This document shows positions 1 through 9,169 of a stretch of 64,000 nucleotides of DNA, piece after piece. The notes under the pieces were generated by a model, which saw only the letters and a list, made by a program, of their open reading frames with translations, was not told where the DNA came from and did not search any database. Each line of letters begins with the position of its first letter. Positions within the stretch are counted from its first letter, which is position 1. Origin of the DNA: Pedobacter steynii. GTDB taxonomy: Bacteria > Bacteroidota > Bacteroidia > Sphingobacteriales > Sphingobacteriaceae. Location: assembly GCF_900103665.1 (NCBI RefSeq), contig NZ_FNGY01000016.1, forward strand, positions 93,932-157,931. The letters are read 5' to 3'. A program made the position numbers and the translations under genes.

Positions 1-989
1 ACAAGCCTAAAAAGACCATCGACGGAAAAATAAGGAAATTCCTGGTTAAAACTTTCGTAAATACCGATGACTTCCGGAAACAGGCGCCCTCCTTCGCAAA
101 AAAAATCATCGCCAAGGTTTATAATCCCACTAATAAAAGGCAGCTCAGCAAAATGGTAATGTCCAAGTTTGATGCACTGGAACGTGCCGAATACCTGGAC
201 AGTGCAGTGGCTGCAACAAAGGCGGCAACAGAGAAAATCTATAAAAAACATGGCGCATCCTCTAATGAAGAATTAAACAATAAACTCAATTCCTCTTTGT
301 CGCAGATCAGGACTTCGACTTACAATTACTCCTTCGCGATGCTGGCTTGTATTGCGATCGTGTTGTCGTTATGGTGGATATTAAGAAAACGGGTTGACTT
401 ACATGCCCCTCTTTTCATCATGTCATTGATGTTCGCCTTCATTTTGCTTTTTATAGGCTTAACGGCCTCCATGATAGAAGTCGACGCACGCATCAAAGCC
501 CTCGATTTTGTGCTGCTGGGCGAACATGTCGTCTTTGAGAACCAGGTATTGTTCTTTCAGAGCAAGAGCATTCTGGACGTGGTCAGCGTATTGATTGGCC
601 AGCCCGCTATAGACGCGGTCCTGGTGGGAGTTCTGATATTGATCTTCAGTATCCTCTTCCCTATTATGAAGCTCAGCGCTACCGGCATCCACCTCCGGAG
701 TAAAAAGAACATTGCCAGGAACAGGATCATCAGGTATTTTGCCTTTCAATCGGGTAAATGGAGCATGGCTGATGTCATCGTTATCGCAATATTAATGGTA
801 TATATCGGTTTAAATGGCCTGTTAGACAGTCAGCTGAAGAGCCTGAACATAAAAAGTGATGATCTGAATGTCATGACCACCAACAATACTGCGCTCCAGC
901 CAGGATTCATCATCTTCATCAGCTTTGTATTATACGGCCTTATTTTATCTACCATCCTAAAATTCATTTCTCCCCATGAAAGCCACTAA
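1..989 (+). CDS. PqiA-domain membrane protein, 5'-truncated by window edge
   Basis: The reading frame is open from base 3, so the gene begins before the window; the methionine at 153 is internal. The region before it (about 50 codons) aligns with the middle of the next gene, which confirms that it is coding. The visible part has a soluble helical segment, then five hydrophobic segments, and includes 'GKWSMADVIVIA', which matches the paraquat-inducible protein A (PqiA) membrane module. PqiA proteins are inner-membrane partners in envelope or lipid homeostasis; the exact role here is inferred only from the family. It overlaps the start of its paralogue by 14 bp, so the two are very probably co-translated. 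Confidence 0.8.
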   Translation, partial: KPKKTIDGKIRKFLVKTFVNTDDFRKQAPSFAKKIIAKVYNPTNKRQLSKMVMSKFDALERAEYLDSAVAATKAATEKIYKKHGASSNEELNNKLNSSLSQIRTSTYNYSFAMLACIAIVLSLWWILRKRVDLHAPLFIMSLMFAFILLFIGLTASMIEVDARIKALDFVLLGEHVVFENQVLFFQSKSILDVVSVLIGQPAIDAVLVGVLILIFSILFPIMKLSATGIHLRSKKNIARNRIIRYFAFQSGKWSMADVIVIAILMVYIGLNGLLDSQLKSLNIKSDDLNVMTTNNTALQPGFIIFISFVLYGLILSTILKFISPHESH

Positions 990-2301
990 AAAAACAGTCC
1001 TTCCCAACATTCTGCTCCTGGTTGGCCTGAGTCTGCTGCTTTGCGGAGAGGCCTGGTTTGGATACCGGGTATCTACGCTTTCCAGTCGGCAGGAAGAAAT
1101 CAAGTCAGATTACAGTGTGGCCAATAACATCACCTTCGGCATCTTATCTGTAGACCAGTGGCGGGAGAAAATGGCCGCTGTGGTGGAGGGAAAAGTCAAT
1201 GAGTTTAACATGACCACCCTGCAGAAAAAAGAACTCCAGAAAAAGGTGGAGCAACAATTAAACAGTCTGCTTGGCAAAGCTGTAAATGAGTTCAATAAAC
1301 CGCAGAAGAGTATCGGCGGCAAGCTCAAAAAACTCGCCTTCAATGCTATGGTTGACCAGGAAGAAATCCAGGCCGAGGTACCCGCTTTCGCCGCGACCAT
1401 CGTTGCCAGAATCAATAAGCCTGCAAGCAAGAAAAGGCTCAAAAACATCATCAGCAGCAAAGTTGACCAGCTGGAGAAGGAAACCTTCGACAACACCGAG
1501 CCGGCCAGCGTCACCGTAAACAGGCACATTTATAAAAAATACGGGGTATCAACCAGTCATGCTTTTGACAAAACCGTCAATACTCAGCTAGCCATCATAC
1601 AGAAACTTACGCGGAATTACACCTATGCGATGATTGGCTGTGTGCTGCTGGCCCTCTGCCTCTGGTTCTTCCTTAGAAAACATGTGCGCCTTCACACCAC
1701 GCTATACATCCTTTCTCTTCTGTTTGCCTTCGTCCTCTTATTTGTAGGAGTCACCGCTACGATCATAGAAGTTGATGCGCGCATTCAGTCCTTAAACTTT
1801 ACGTTGCTCAGCGAAAAATTAGCGTTTACCAATCAGGTGTTATTTTTTCAAAGCAAAAGTATAAGCGGGGTGGTGAAATCACTGGTAGAACAGCCTAAAC
1901 CCGATGCAGTACTGGTGGGCATCCTCATCCTGCTCTTTGTTATCGTTCTGCCTGTACTCCGGATGATCGGCAAGGGCATTCTGATCTGGGGCCGGGATAA
2001 ATACGCAGAAAATAAACTGATCCGGTTTTTAGCGTTGGATTTAGGGAAATGGGATATGGCTGATGTAATGGTTGTCGGCATTGCGATGACTTATATCGGC
2101 TTAAACGGGATCCTCCAAAGTCAGCTCTCGGGGTTAAATATACAGGAAGAATTGCTTTCTACGGTCACACAAAATAATACCTCATTGCAACCAGGCTATT
2201 ATATTTTTGTAGCCTATGTGGTCTATGCAACGATATTGTCCATGATCTTGAAACGAATAAACCCATTAGAAAAACCGGTAAACGTTCCGGCAGCTTCGTA
2301 A
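976..2301 (+). CDS. PqiA-domain membrane protein with N-terminal coiled extension
   Basis: This 441-residue paralogue of the preceding gene has an N-terminal membrane anchor (about residues 10-30), a charged, probably periplasmic helical region (about 40-205), then the PqiA-like membrane module with TM segments from about 215. Shared landmarks with the neighbour are 'EVDARI', 'NQVLFFQSKSI' and the 'GKWDMADVMVV' motif. It starts inside the last codons of the upstream gene (14-bp overlap). No MCE-domain protein (the usual PqiB partner) is visible in the window. The tandem pair suggests a heteromeric membrane complex formed after duplication; function beyond the family is not shown. Confidence 0.82.
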   Translation: MKATKKTVLPNILLLVGLSLLLCGEAWFGYRVSTLSSRQEEIKSDYSVANNITFGILSVDQWREKMAAVVEGKVNEFNMTTLQKKELQKKVEQQLNSLLGKAVNEFNKPQKSIGGKLKKLAFNAMVDQEEIQAEVPAFAATIVARINKPASKKRLKNIISSKVDQLEKETFDNTEPASVTVNRHIYKKYGVSTSHAFDKTVNTQLAIIQKLTRNYTYAMIGCVLLALCLWFFLRKHVRLHTTLYILSLLFAFVLLFVGVTATIIEVDARIQSLNFTLLSEKLAFTNQVLFFQSKSISGVVKSLVEQPKPDAVLVGILILLFVIVLPVLRMIGKGILIWGRDKYAENKLIRFLALDLGKWDMADVMVVGIAMTYIGLNGILQSQLSGLNIQEELLSTVTQNNTSLQPGYYIFVAYVVYATILSMILKRINPLEKPVNVPAAS

Positions 2302-2352
2302 AATGGTTGTCTTATTTTATAAAATAGCCTACCTTACACAAAACCTTCACCT

Positions 2353-3339
2353 ATGAAAATTGCTGTCTTCAGTACCTGTAAATATGATCGTGATTTCCTC
2401 CAGGAATACAATACTGATCATGAGTTAACTTTTTTTGAATCTGCACTCAATCTACAGAATGTAGCTCTTACTAAAGGCTTCCAGGCCTTATGCCTGTTTG
2501 TAAATGACAGCGCAGACCGGGAAGTCCTGCAGGCATTGAAAGCGAATGGGATAAGACTTATTCTGTTAAGATGTGCGGGATTTAACAATGTAGATATAGC
2601 AACTGCTGCTGAGCTGGGAATTAAGGTCCTCAGGGTCCCTGCGTATTCTCCGGAAGCGGTGGCTGAGCATGCCATGGCAATGATCCTCACGCTTAACCGT
2701 AAAACACATAAGGCTTACAACCGAATCAGGGAAGGCAATTTCTCTCTTGAAGGCTTGATCGGGTTTAACCTGCACAAATGTAAAGTGGCGCTAATCGGAA
2801 CCGGTAATATAGGAAAGGCTTTTTACCGAATATTAAAAGGATTCGGGTGTATGGTGGTTGCCTATGACCCATATCCAGATGCAGCGCTTATTGAGGAAGG
2901 CTTAGCTTATGGCACTATGGAAGAGGCGCTTAAAGATGCAGAAGTAGTCTCCTTGCATTGCCCGCTGACTGAAGAGACGCACCACATGATCAACGCCGAT
3001 ACGCTTAAGCTTTTTAAAAAGGGCGCAATGCTGATCAACACCAGTCGCGGAGGACTCATTCATACACAAGACGTAATCGAAGCCTTAAAATCAGCTCAGC
3101 TTGGTTATCTTGGACTCGATGTCTATGAACAGGAATCGAAGCTTTTCTTCCAGGATCTTTCAGGAGACATTATACAGGACGATTTGATATCAAGACTGAT
3201 TTCTTTCCCGAATGTGCTGATCACCTCCCACCAGGGATTTTTCACCAGGGAAGCGATGCAGCAAATCGCAGAAATTACATTTGCAAACGCAGATGCTTTT
3301 GAATCCGGACGAGTTCTTGTTAATGAAGTAAAAGCTTAG
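2353..3339 (+). CDS. ldhA: D-lactate dehydrogenase (2-hydroxyacid dehydrogenase family)
   Basis: 328 residues, the usual length for fermentative D-LDH, which reduces pyruvate to D-lactate with NADH in the cytoplasm. The NAD-binding loop GTGNIG lies at residues 149-154. The catalytic set is visible: Arg in NTSRGG (R232), Glu in the DVYEQE stretch (E259/E261) and His in SHQGFF (H293). The N-terminal catalytic half has the LLRCAGFNNVD motif typical of LdhA rather than phosphoglycerate dehydrogenase. It stands alone, 51 bp after the PqiA pair. Related 2-hydroxyacid substrates cannot be excluded, but the LdhA assignment is firm. Confidence 0.9.
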   Translation: MKIAVFSTCKYDRDFLQEYNTDHELTFFESALNLQNVALTKGFQALCLFVNDSADREVLQALKANGIRLILLRCAGFNNVDIATAAELGIKVLRVPAYSPEAVAEHAMAMILTLNRKTHKAYNRIREGNFSLEGLIGFNLHKCKVALIGTGNIGKAFYRILKGFGCMVVAYDPYPDAALIEEGLAYGTMEEALKDAEVVSLHCPLTEETHHMINADTLKLFKKGAMLINTSRGGLIHTQDVIEALKSAQLGYLGLDVYEQESKLFFQDLSGDIIQDDLISRLISFPNVLITSHQGFFTREAMQQIAEITFANADAFESGRVLVNEVKA

Positions 3340-3367
3340 GACTGATCATTGCGTTTTGTTTAGTCTT

Positions 3368-3709
3368 TTATTTCTTTGAAGATTTTGCTGTTTTATTGAA
3401 TTCAAGGCATAGGTTTACAAAGTATTCAAAGTCATTTTTTGCTTTAATCCCTTCCGGATTGATGTAGCAATAACCTTTATATTCTTTTCCTTTCATTAAC
3501 ATCGTTTGATAACCATGTCTTTCTGCAATTTCTTCCTGCAATTTTGGGTCGAAACGACACATTAGATTTTCGCCGCTTACACAAACGCAGGTCTTCCCAT
3601 TGACCATAAAATTTAAAACGTTAAACATTTTCTTTTCTTCAATTTCCAGTTCTGGTATTTCAGCAAGGTAAGCTCTTAACCTATCTGCAAGCCTGATGTC
3701 GTAATCCAT
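3368..3709 (-). CDS. TfoX N-terminal domain protein
   Basis: 113 residues covering only the TfoX/Sxy N-terminal domain: an N-terminal helix, the 'MFNVLNFMVNGKTCVCVSGENLMCRFDP' strand pattern (residues about 28-55) and 'GYCYINPEGIKAKNDFEYFVNLCLEFN' at the end. Stand-alone TfoX-N proteins are common in Bacteroidota and are not shown to control competence, unlike proteobacterial Sxy. It lies 22 bp downstream of the VOC-family gene on the same strand and is probably co-transcribed with it and the AraC regulator beyond. Role unknown. Confidence 0.75.
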   Translation of the reverse strand: MDYDIRLADRLRAYLAEIPELEIEEKKMFNVLNFMVNGKTCVCVSGENLMCRFDPKLQEEIAERHGYQTMLMKGKEYKGYCYINPEGIKAKNDFEYFVNLCLEFNKTAKSSKK

Positions 3710-3731
3710 AATTTGAGGTTATATCGTCCAC

Positions 3732-4106
3732 TTATTTTCTGGAATGAAGTCCGATAGTATTGCCCTCCGTATCGATGATCATGGATACAAATCCAAACTG
3801 TCCTATGGACATTTTTGGTGTACTGATTTTTCCACCGGCTTTTTCAACGCGGGCCTCTTCAGTAACACAATCTTCGGAAACAAAATAAACGATGGTATTA
3901 CTTCCATTAGCAAGCCTCTCTTCTTTTTCAACTAATGCACCGGAAATATTCAGGCCTTCATCGTCTGAAGGAAAGGCGGATTGTTTCCCCCACTCTATTG
4001 GAAAGTCAACCAGCTGTATGTTGAATACCGTTTCATAGAATTTTTTTGCACGTTCTAAGTTTGACACATTAATATCAAACCAGCCAACAGGATTTACATT
4101 TGTCAT
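3732..4106 (-). CDS. VOC-family (glyoxalase/bleomycin-resistance fold) protein
   Basis: 124 residues with the paired beta-alpha-beta-beta-beta layout of vicinal-oxygen-chelate proteins: 'GWFDINVSNLERAKKFYETVF' starts the first module and 'GFVSMIIDTEGNTIGLHS' ends the second, the latter carrying the usual metal-site acidic/His region. Proteins of this type bind small molecules or act as lyases or dioxygenases; the substrate cannot be read from sequence. It sits between an AraC regulator (66 bp upstream) and the TfoX-N gene on the same strand, a likely three-gene unit. Confidence 0.78.
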   Translation of the reverse strand: MTNVNPVGWFDINVSNLERAKKFYETVFNIQLVDFPIEWGKQSAFPSDDEGLNISGALVEKEERLANGSNTIVYFVSEDCVTEEARVEKAGGKISTPKMSIGQFGFVSMIIDTEGNTIGLHSRK

Positions 4107-4172
4107 GATGAATTATTTTAAGTTAGACAGCAAAGCTAGCCTGCCCTGATCACCTAAAATTGTAAAAATGCG

Positions 4173-4994
4173 TCAGGACTCCTCTTTACGATCAAAAATC
4201 AATGACATCTTTAAAAGGTCTCCATAAAACTCTTTGGGTGTAATTCCGGTAAACTCTTTGAAATCTTTAATAAAATGTGCCTGATCGTAATATTCGTTTT
4301 CGTAAGCCAAAGCGGTTAGGTTCGTGATTTTTTTACTCAGCAAGACTTTGAGTGTAGCCTGCAGTCTTATTGTTTTTGAAAGCTGCTTCGGGCTTAACCC
4401 GATAGCTGAGGAAAATTTGCGTTCCAACTGTCTGCGCCTGATCTTGCTTTGCCCGGAAAGTTCATCCACAGAAAGTTGTCCGTTAGCCGTCAAAATAGTT
4501 TCGACGGTTGATTTTACAATTTGATCAACGGCTGCCACATCCCTTAACCGGTTGAATAAAAATGCTTCGACAAGATTTATTCTTTCCAAAGTTGAGCTGG
4601 CTTTTAAAATACTTTGTTCGATTTCCTGTCCGTCTTTTCCAAACAATTTATCCAATGGAACGGCTGTATTCTCCATTTCCCGGATGGGAAAGGTGGCAAA
4701 AGGTAAAAATCCATTCGGATGAAAGCAAACAAAAAAAGTCCCGGTTTCTCCGGCTGGCTCTACTTCAAACGGCCCCGTCAGCTGTCCGATGACAAAGCAT
4801 CTCGGAAGCTCAACACAATTTCCGTTTTCCCTGTAATGTTTATACAAGTCGCCGTAGTGAAAAATCATTTTCATGCAGCCATCAGGAACGATGGTATTTT
4901 TTTTGGGCGTTTTTTCTTTAGGGCTTTCCAATGTCCAATAACATTTGACAAATGCTGCTAAATCCTTGTGCGTTTCAAATATCCGGGAGTTCAT
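4173..4994 (-). CDS. AraC-family transcriptional regulator (DUF6597-like N-terminus)
   Basis: 273 residues. The N-terminal half ('KCYWTLESPKEK...IVPDGCMKMIFHYGD') is the beta-rich sensor type often called DUF6597. The C-terminal third is a double helix-turn-helix AraC domain with the signature 'YYDQAHFIKDFKEFTGITPKEF'. It is a cytoplasmic DNA-binding regulator. It probably controls itself and the VOC/TfoX genes that follow on the same strand; this is inferred from position only. Confidence 0.85.
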   Translation of the reverse strand: MNSRIFETHKDLAAFVKCYWTLESPKEKTPKKNTIVPDGCMKMIFHYGDLYKHYRENGNCVELPRCFVIGQLTGPFEVEPAGETGTFFVCFHPNGFLPFATFPIREMENTAVPLDKLFGKDGQEIEQSILKASSTLERINLVEAFLFNRLRDVAAVDQIVKSTVETILTANGQLSVDELSGQSKIRRRQLERKFSSAIGLSPKQLSKTIRLQATLKVLLSKKITNLTALAYENEYYDQAHFIKDFKEFTGITPKEFYGDLLKMSLIFDRKEES

Positions 4995-5057
4995 CGTACT
5001 TATTTTAGCAAGTTTAAATATTGTTAATTTTAGAAGAGAACATCTAAGACAATATTT

Positions 5058-6659
5058 TTAATCTAAAATCGCTGGCAACAAGTATTTTTCTACAATTTCG
5101 TCAGCCTGAGCATGTGCAAACGCTTTACCATAAGCGGAAGCGGTGATCACGATTACAATAGGCAGCTCTTTGAATAGGTAGATCTTGTTCCCGCCATTTC
5201 CACTACTATAGTATGCCTGATAAGATTTACCAGCGACAACAAAAGCTTTGTTCCAGAAAAGAAGTCCATAAAAACCGGTTCTATCGGCTGGAAGGACCTG
5301 CAACGGCGAAAGACTTTTCTCTACCCAGGATTTTTCCAGCAGCCGTTTGCCATTATATACGCCCCCATTTGAATACAACTGACCATACTTCGCAAAATCG
5401 AGTGCACATAACCGGAGCCCGCCACCACCAAAAGGTTTCCCCTGAGGTGTTCGTGCCCATTCAAATTTAGCAATGCCCAATGGGGCAAATAGCTTGTTAT
5501 TAGCAAAAGCCTCTACACCACCCGGTATATTTTTATCGAGTATGTCCATCACCAAATTAGTGCCTGCGGTAAAATACGACCAGCTTTTACCGTTTTCACG
5601 ATCAGCAACCATCGAAAGGTCAAGTGTAAACTTTGTATAATCGGCTGTTGGATACATATTCTCTTCATTGCCGGCAGAGCTTTCCAGCTCATCATTGCCC
5701 TCAAATGCAGCACTCATGCTCAGCAGGTCTATAATTCTTACACTATCCTTTTTACCACTATGGTTGGCATAATCCTGAAGCTTATAGAAATCCTTTAGTA
5801 CCTGGTTTTCAGAACGGATAAAACCGGCTCTGATGGCCATTCCCGTAAGTGTTCCCGTCATGGATTTACTCACTGACCTCGGATCGTGGAGCGTTTCTCT
5901 TTTTTCCCCGTTATAATACTGTTCCAGCAGCAATTCCCCTTTCTTCAGGACCACGATTCCATTGATCATGCGATAAGTCTGATCAGCAACCTTTGTATTG
6001 AGCGCAACAATCAGTTCCTTATTCAGCTTCGCTTTGGAAAGCTTAAAGCCACTTTCTGCGGCTATGTGTTGTGGCCCCATTGTCAAGGGATCGATTTTCT
6101 TTGGAATTCTTGTTATATTGATTTGTGCCTGTGCCTGCACTTCACTATATTTTATTCCGTTTTGTTCCACATAAACGCTCACCCGTATTTCCAGCTGCTT
6201 TGGCTGCCTACTTAAAAGCGACATCCCGGCTTTTGCCATGAAGCGGTCCCAAAGGTTAATGCTCCATAAACCCGACCTGTTTGAGCTGATCAGCACGATA
6301 TCCAGCGGGCGCTTAGTGGTTTTATCTTGTGGCAGGATCGCTCCCGGCCCAAGGTTTTCTGAATAAACCTTTTTACCATCCAGATAAAAATCGAAGCTGT
6401 AGTTGCCGATAGCCAATAGATCCTCCGTTTTTACTGAAGGGGAGAGTTTGGCGAGTTCAGTCTGAAGGGAAGCATCCGGCGACAGTAACAGATACAAATC
6501 CTTGTCTGAACCGACATTATAAGAAGAAATCGCAGGACTAGTCTGGATTCCCTCTCTTACAGGCCTGACATCAAAAAAAGCCAGTTTCTGTGCATAGGAT
6601 TGCAAGGCAAAAAGCGGGAGTGTAAAAAGAAGGACTATGGTGTGAAATTTCCGGATCAT
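5058..6659 (-). CDS. Secreted serine hydrolase, class C beta-lactamase fold
   Basis: 533 residues with a Sec signal peptide (residues 1-23, ending ...LQSYAQ), an unusual N-terminal region of about 190 residues with a beta-rich pattern, then a penicillin-binding/class C hydrolase domain. The nucleophile motif SxxK is S262-V-S-K265. A Tyr/Asn region follows ('YFTAGTNLV'), and the third motif is 'SGNGGNK', a variant of the usual HTG/KTG. Family members are D-peptidases, esterases or beta-lactamases, so substrate is open. It ends close to an AraC gene on the same strand and is preceded by another. Confidence 0.8.
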   Translation of the reverse strand: MIRKFHTIVLLFTLPLFALQSYAQKLAFFDVRPVREGIQTSPAISSYNVGSDKDLYLLLSPDASLQTELAKLSPSVKTEDLLAIGNYSFDFYLDGKKVYSENLGPGAILPQDKTTKRPLDIVLISSNRSGLWSINLWDRFMAKAGMSLLSRQPKQLEIRVSVYVEQNGIKYSEVQAQAQINITRIPKKIDPLTMGPQHIAAESGFKLSKAKLNKELIVALNTKVADQTYRMINGIVVLKKGELLLEQYYNGEKRETLHDPRSVSKSMTGTLTGMAIRAGFIRSENQVLKDFYKLQDYANHSGKKDSVRIIDLLSMSAAFEGNDELESSAGNEENMYPTADYTKFTLDLSMVADRENGKSWSYFTAGTNLVMDILDKNIPGGVEAFANNKLFAPLGIAKFEWARTPQGKPFGGGGLRLCALDFAKYGQLYSNGGVYNGKRLLEKSWVEKSLSPLQVLPADRTGFYGLLFWNKAFVVAGKSYQAYYSSGNGGNKIYLFKELPIVIVITASAYGKAFAHAQADEIVEKYLLPAILD

Positions 6660-6722
6660 AATTTTTTTTTTGTAAAAATAAGGCAGGGCGACGGCCCAAT
6701 ATAGAACGAGATTAACATCCGG

Positions 6723-7529
6723 CTAAAATTTTAGGAGCTGCCTGAAAAACAATGGCGTATTCCCGCTAAAAGCTTTGAAACAGCGGATCATATGACTATG
6801 ATCGGCAAACCCGCAGCTATGGGCAATCGTACTCAGTGAACTTCCCTTAAGAGAAAGCTGGGAAAATGCCCTTTCTACTTTTAACAGACGGATATATTCG
6901 GCGATGGTACAACCAAAGTATTTTGTGAACGACCTTGATAAATGGACCGGATGGACTCCTGCTACGGCAGCGATCGCCTTAAGGTCCGGCGGACAAAGAT
7001 AATTATCCTGAAGCAGCTCCCCTACTTTATCGACCCATGAGGGTCTAAACCGGGATTCCTTTGTACCGGAAAAAAGCGGACTGACGGCTTCCATTACCAG
7101 GTTTTGAATGCCAAGTGTGGTCATGTCATCCGCAATCTGACTTTCCCTTAGCAATTTGTAAAATAAGATTTTTGTTTTGGGACAAGATATTTCAAAGCTT
7201 CCCTCTCTTACCTCCTCATTGGGATACATTTCCCTGATCCAGCGGCTCTCAAGTTCCAGGTGCATGCCACGGGTTTCTCCCGGAGGCTTGATATTGTAAT
7301 GCGATTCCTGGACATGATGGAACAACAGGCTTCCTGCCGAGAGGTTCACTTTGCCTTTTTTATTGCCCTCGATTACCTTTCCTGTCAGAAGAAAGGTAAA
7401 ATAGACATTCTCATGGTGGTGCCAGTCCACATAATCGTGGGTATAGGCCGTGTTGGTCAGAATTAGTCCGCCTGTTTCCAGTTTCTGACTCGTTACGCCG
7501 AAGAACTCACCTGAACTCAATTTTTCCAT
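6723..7529 (-). CDS. AraC-family transcriptional regulator, cupin sensor
   Basis: 268 residues. The N-terminus has a cupin-like ligand pocket with a His cluster ('DWHHHENVYFTFLLTGK'); the C-terminus is an AraC DNA-binding domain ending 'CGFADHSHMIRCFKAFSGNTPLFFRQL'. It lies 63 bp upstream of the serine hydrolase on the same strand, so the hydrolase is the natural candidate target. Effector unknown. Confidence 0.85.
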   Translation of the reverse strand: MEKLSSGEFFGVTSQKLETGGLILTNTAYTHDYVDWHHHENVYFTFLLTGKVIEGNKKGKVNLSAGSLLFHHVQESHYNIKPPGETRGMHLELESRWIREMYPNEEVREGSFEISCPKTKILFYKLLRESQIADDMTTLGIQNLVMEAVSPLFSGTKESRFRPSWVDKVGELLQDNYLCPPDLKAIAAVAGVHPVHLSRSFTKYFGCTIAEYIRLLKVERAFSQLSLKGSSLSTIAHSCGFADHSHMIRCFKAFSGNTPLFFRQLLKF

Positions 7530-7703
7530 AGCCTGATTTAGAATCTCAGATGGAAGATTTGTTACGTCAAATTATTTGAATCAATTAAATAAATCTGTTC
7601 TTTTGTTCCGTACGTAATTTGCTCGTGATCAACGAAAGCTCAATTGAAGACACCATTCTGATAAAATGATCGCTTCATCACCATTAAAGGAAAATATATT
7701 CCA

Positions 7704-8339
7704 ATGAAAAAACTGATCGACACGAAGGCCTTCAACGATATTGAAGTCGCGCTTTCCAACAACCCAAACCTCGCTAACGAAGGAATTCCATATGACGACC
7801 AAAACACCACTAAAGCGCATCCATTGCATCGCATCTGTGACGGCGTCTTTTCGGGAACGTATACCGAGGAAGATGCCATTCAGATGGCAAAGATCTTTCT
7901 TAAATACGGGGCCGATATCAATGGTGGCGAATTAAAAGAAAAAAATGACTCCCCGCTCACAGCGGCATCGAGCTTAAATGCAGATCAGGTCGCTATCTTT
8001 TATATGGAAGAAGGCGCCGACATCCATCATGTGGGTTGTCATGGAGGAACCGCATTGCATTGGGCCTCCTGGTGTGGAAGAGGTAAAGTCGTTGAAGAAC
8101 TCATAAAAAGAGGAGCAGAAATTAATAAGCGCTGTATAGATTTTAAAGCCACGCCGCTCTTCTGGGCAATTCATGGTTTAAAACATGGAGGCTCAAATGG
8201 TTTGAGCGGGACTTTGGAATGCGTCAAAATCTTAATTCAAGCTGGTGCAGATAAAAATACGCCCAATGTGGATGGAGACACAGTGTACGACATGTTAAAC
8301 GATAAAGATGAAGCATTAAAGGAGCTATTGAAGGTGTAA
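7704..8339 (+). CDS. Ankyrin-repeat protein
   Basis: 211 residues, no signal peptide, with at least four ankyrin-type units. The clearest are 'GGTALHWASWCGRGKVVEELIKRGAEIN' (about residues 114-141), a following 'ATPLFWAIHGLK' unit and 'TLECVKILIQAGADKNTPNVDGDTVYDML'. Ankyrin stacks are protein-binding scaffolds. No enzymatic domain is attached, and the neighbours do not suggest a partner. Confidence 0.85.
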   Translation: MKKLIDTKAFNDIEVALSNNPNLANEGIPYDDQNTTKAHPLHRICDGVFSGTYTEEDAIQMAKIFLKYGADINGGELKEKNDSPLTAASSLNADQVAIFYMEEGADIHHVGCHGGTALHWASWCGRGKVVEELIKRGAEINKRCIDFKATPLFWAIHGLKHGGSNGLSGTLECVKILIQAGADKNTPNVDGDTVYDMLNDKDEALKELLKV

Positions 8340-8417
8340 CAGCTGTATTTTTTTCGATAGTGTGACCAACAGCGCATGGCGATTCGTACATTAGCCTTAT
8401 AAACCAACTCTCAAACA

Positions 8418-9113
8418 ATGGATAACTTTTCATTAACGGCACTTATTTCAATCCCTGAGGAGGCCGGCTATTTTTTCCCTGACAGACATTTCCAACGCAT
8501 TTCCAGGGGCTTCCTCTACAGCGTAATGATTGATAAACTGGAAGGAATCTCCAGGATCGGGAAGATCGTGATCAACACCGATTCAGACAGAATCAGAAGC
8601 AGTTACTCACGCTCCGACAAAGTAAAGGTGATCAACGTCTATAAGGCAGAACCTCAGGAGATCGAGCTGGAACTTACCTCCGACCGCGCGACCGCAGCAA
8701 TCCTGGAACATGTGGAGGGAGAACATTTCCTGCAACTCGGCCCGATTTTCCCTTTCCTGAAACAAGAGACCATCGGGAACGTGATCGAAACCTACGACAA
8801 GTATGTGGTTAATCCGGAAGACCGCGCCAACGATTCAGTATTTACGATCAAGACACTGAACCGCAGATATTACGATAGCGACAAGGATTTCATACGCGAA
8901 GACAGACCGAACACCTTTGTAGAAGACGGCATATTGCATGTATTTAACCGCAAAACATTCCTTGCCGGGGGCAACCGTAAAGTAGGTAAAAATCCTTTTT
9001 CCTATGGCATAGATGATATCGAGAATCTGGCCATCGATTCGGAGGAGAACTACCAGCTCGCCGTTCTTGTCGACGAGAACCGTCGCCGCTTTCCCCGTGT
9101 TTTCGGCAGGTAG
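8418..9113 (+). CDS. CMP-sugar synthetase-like (NeuA/PseF-type) protein, degenerate nucleotide loop
   Basis: 231 residues whose order of segments follows acylneuraminate cytidylyltransferases: 'IGKIVINTDSDRIRS' (residues about 49-63), 'IFPFLKQETIGNVIETY', 'EDGILHVFNRKTFL' and the terminal 'IENLAIDSEENYQLAVLVD', like the NeuA metal-site IDxxxD region. The N-terminal glycine-rich CTP loop (xGGSKxxx) is absent; that position reads 'LISIPEEAGYFFPDRHFQRI'. It may therefore bind nucleotide sugar without catalysis or act on another substrate. No sialic or pseudaminic acid genes are nearby. Confidence 0.55.
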   Translation: MDNFSLTALISIPEEAGYFFPDRHFQRISRGFLYSVMIDKLEGISRIGKIVINTDSDRIRSSYSRSDKVKVINVYKAEPQEIELELTSDRATAAILEHVEGEHFLQLGPIFPFLKQETIGNVIETYDKYVVNPEDRANDSVFTIKTLNRRYYDSDKDFIREDRPNTFVEDGILHVFNRKTFLAGGNRKVGKNPFSYGIDDIENLAIDSEENYQLAVLVDENRRRFPRVFGR

Positions 9114-9169
9114 GCCTTTAACGGGCGTAGATTTAATCAATAAGTAGTCAAATGAATAAAGATCAATAA

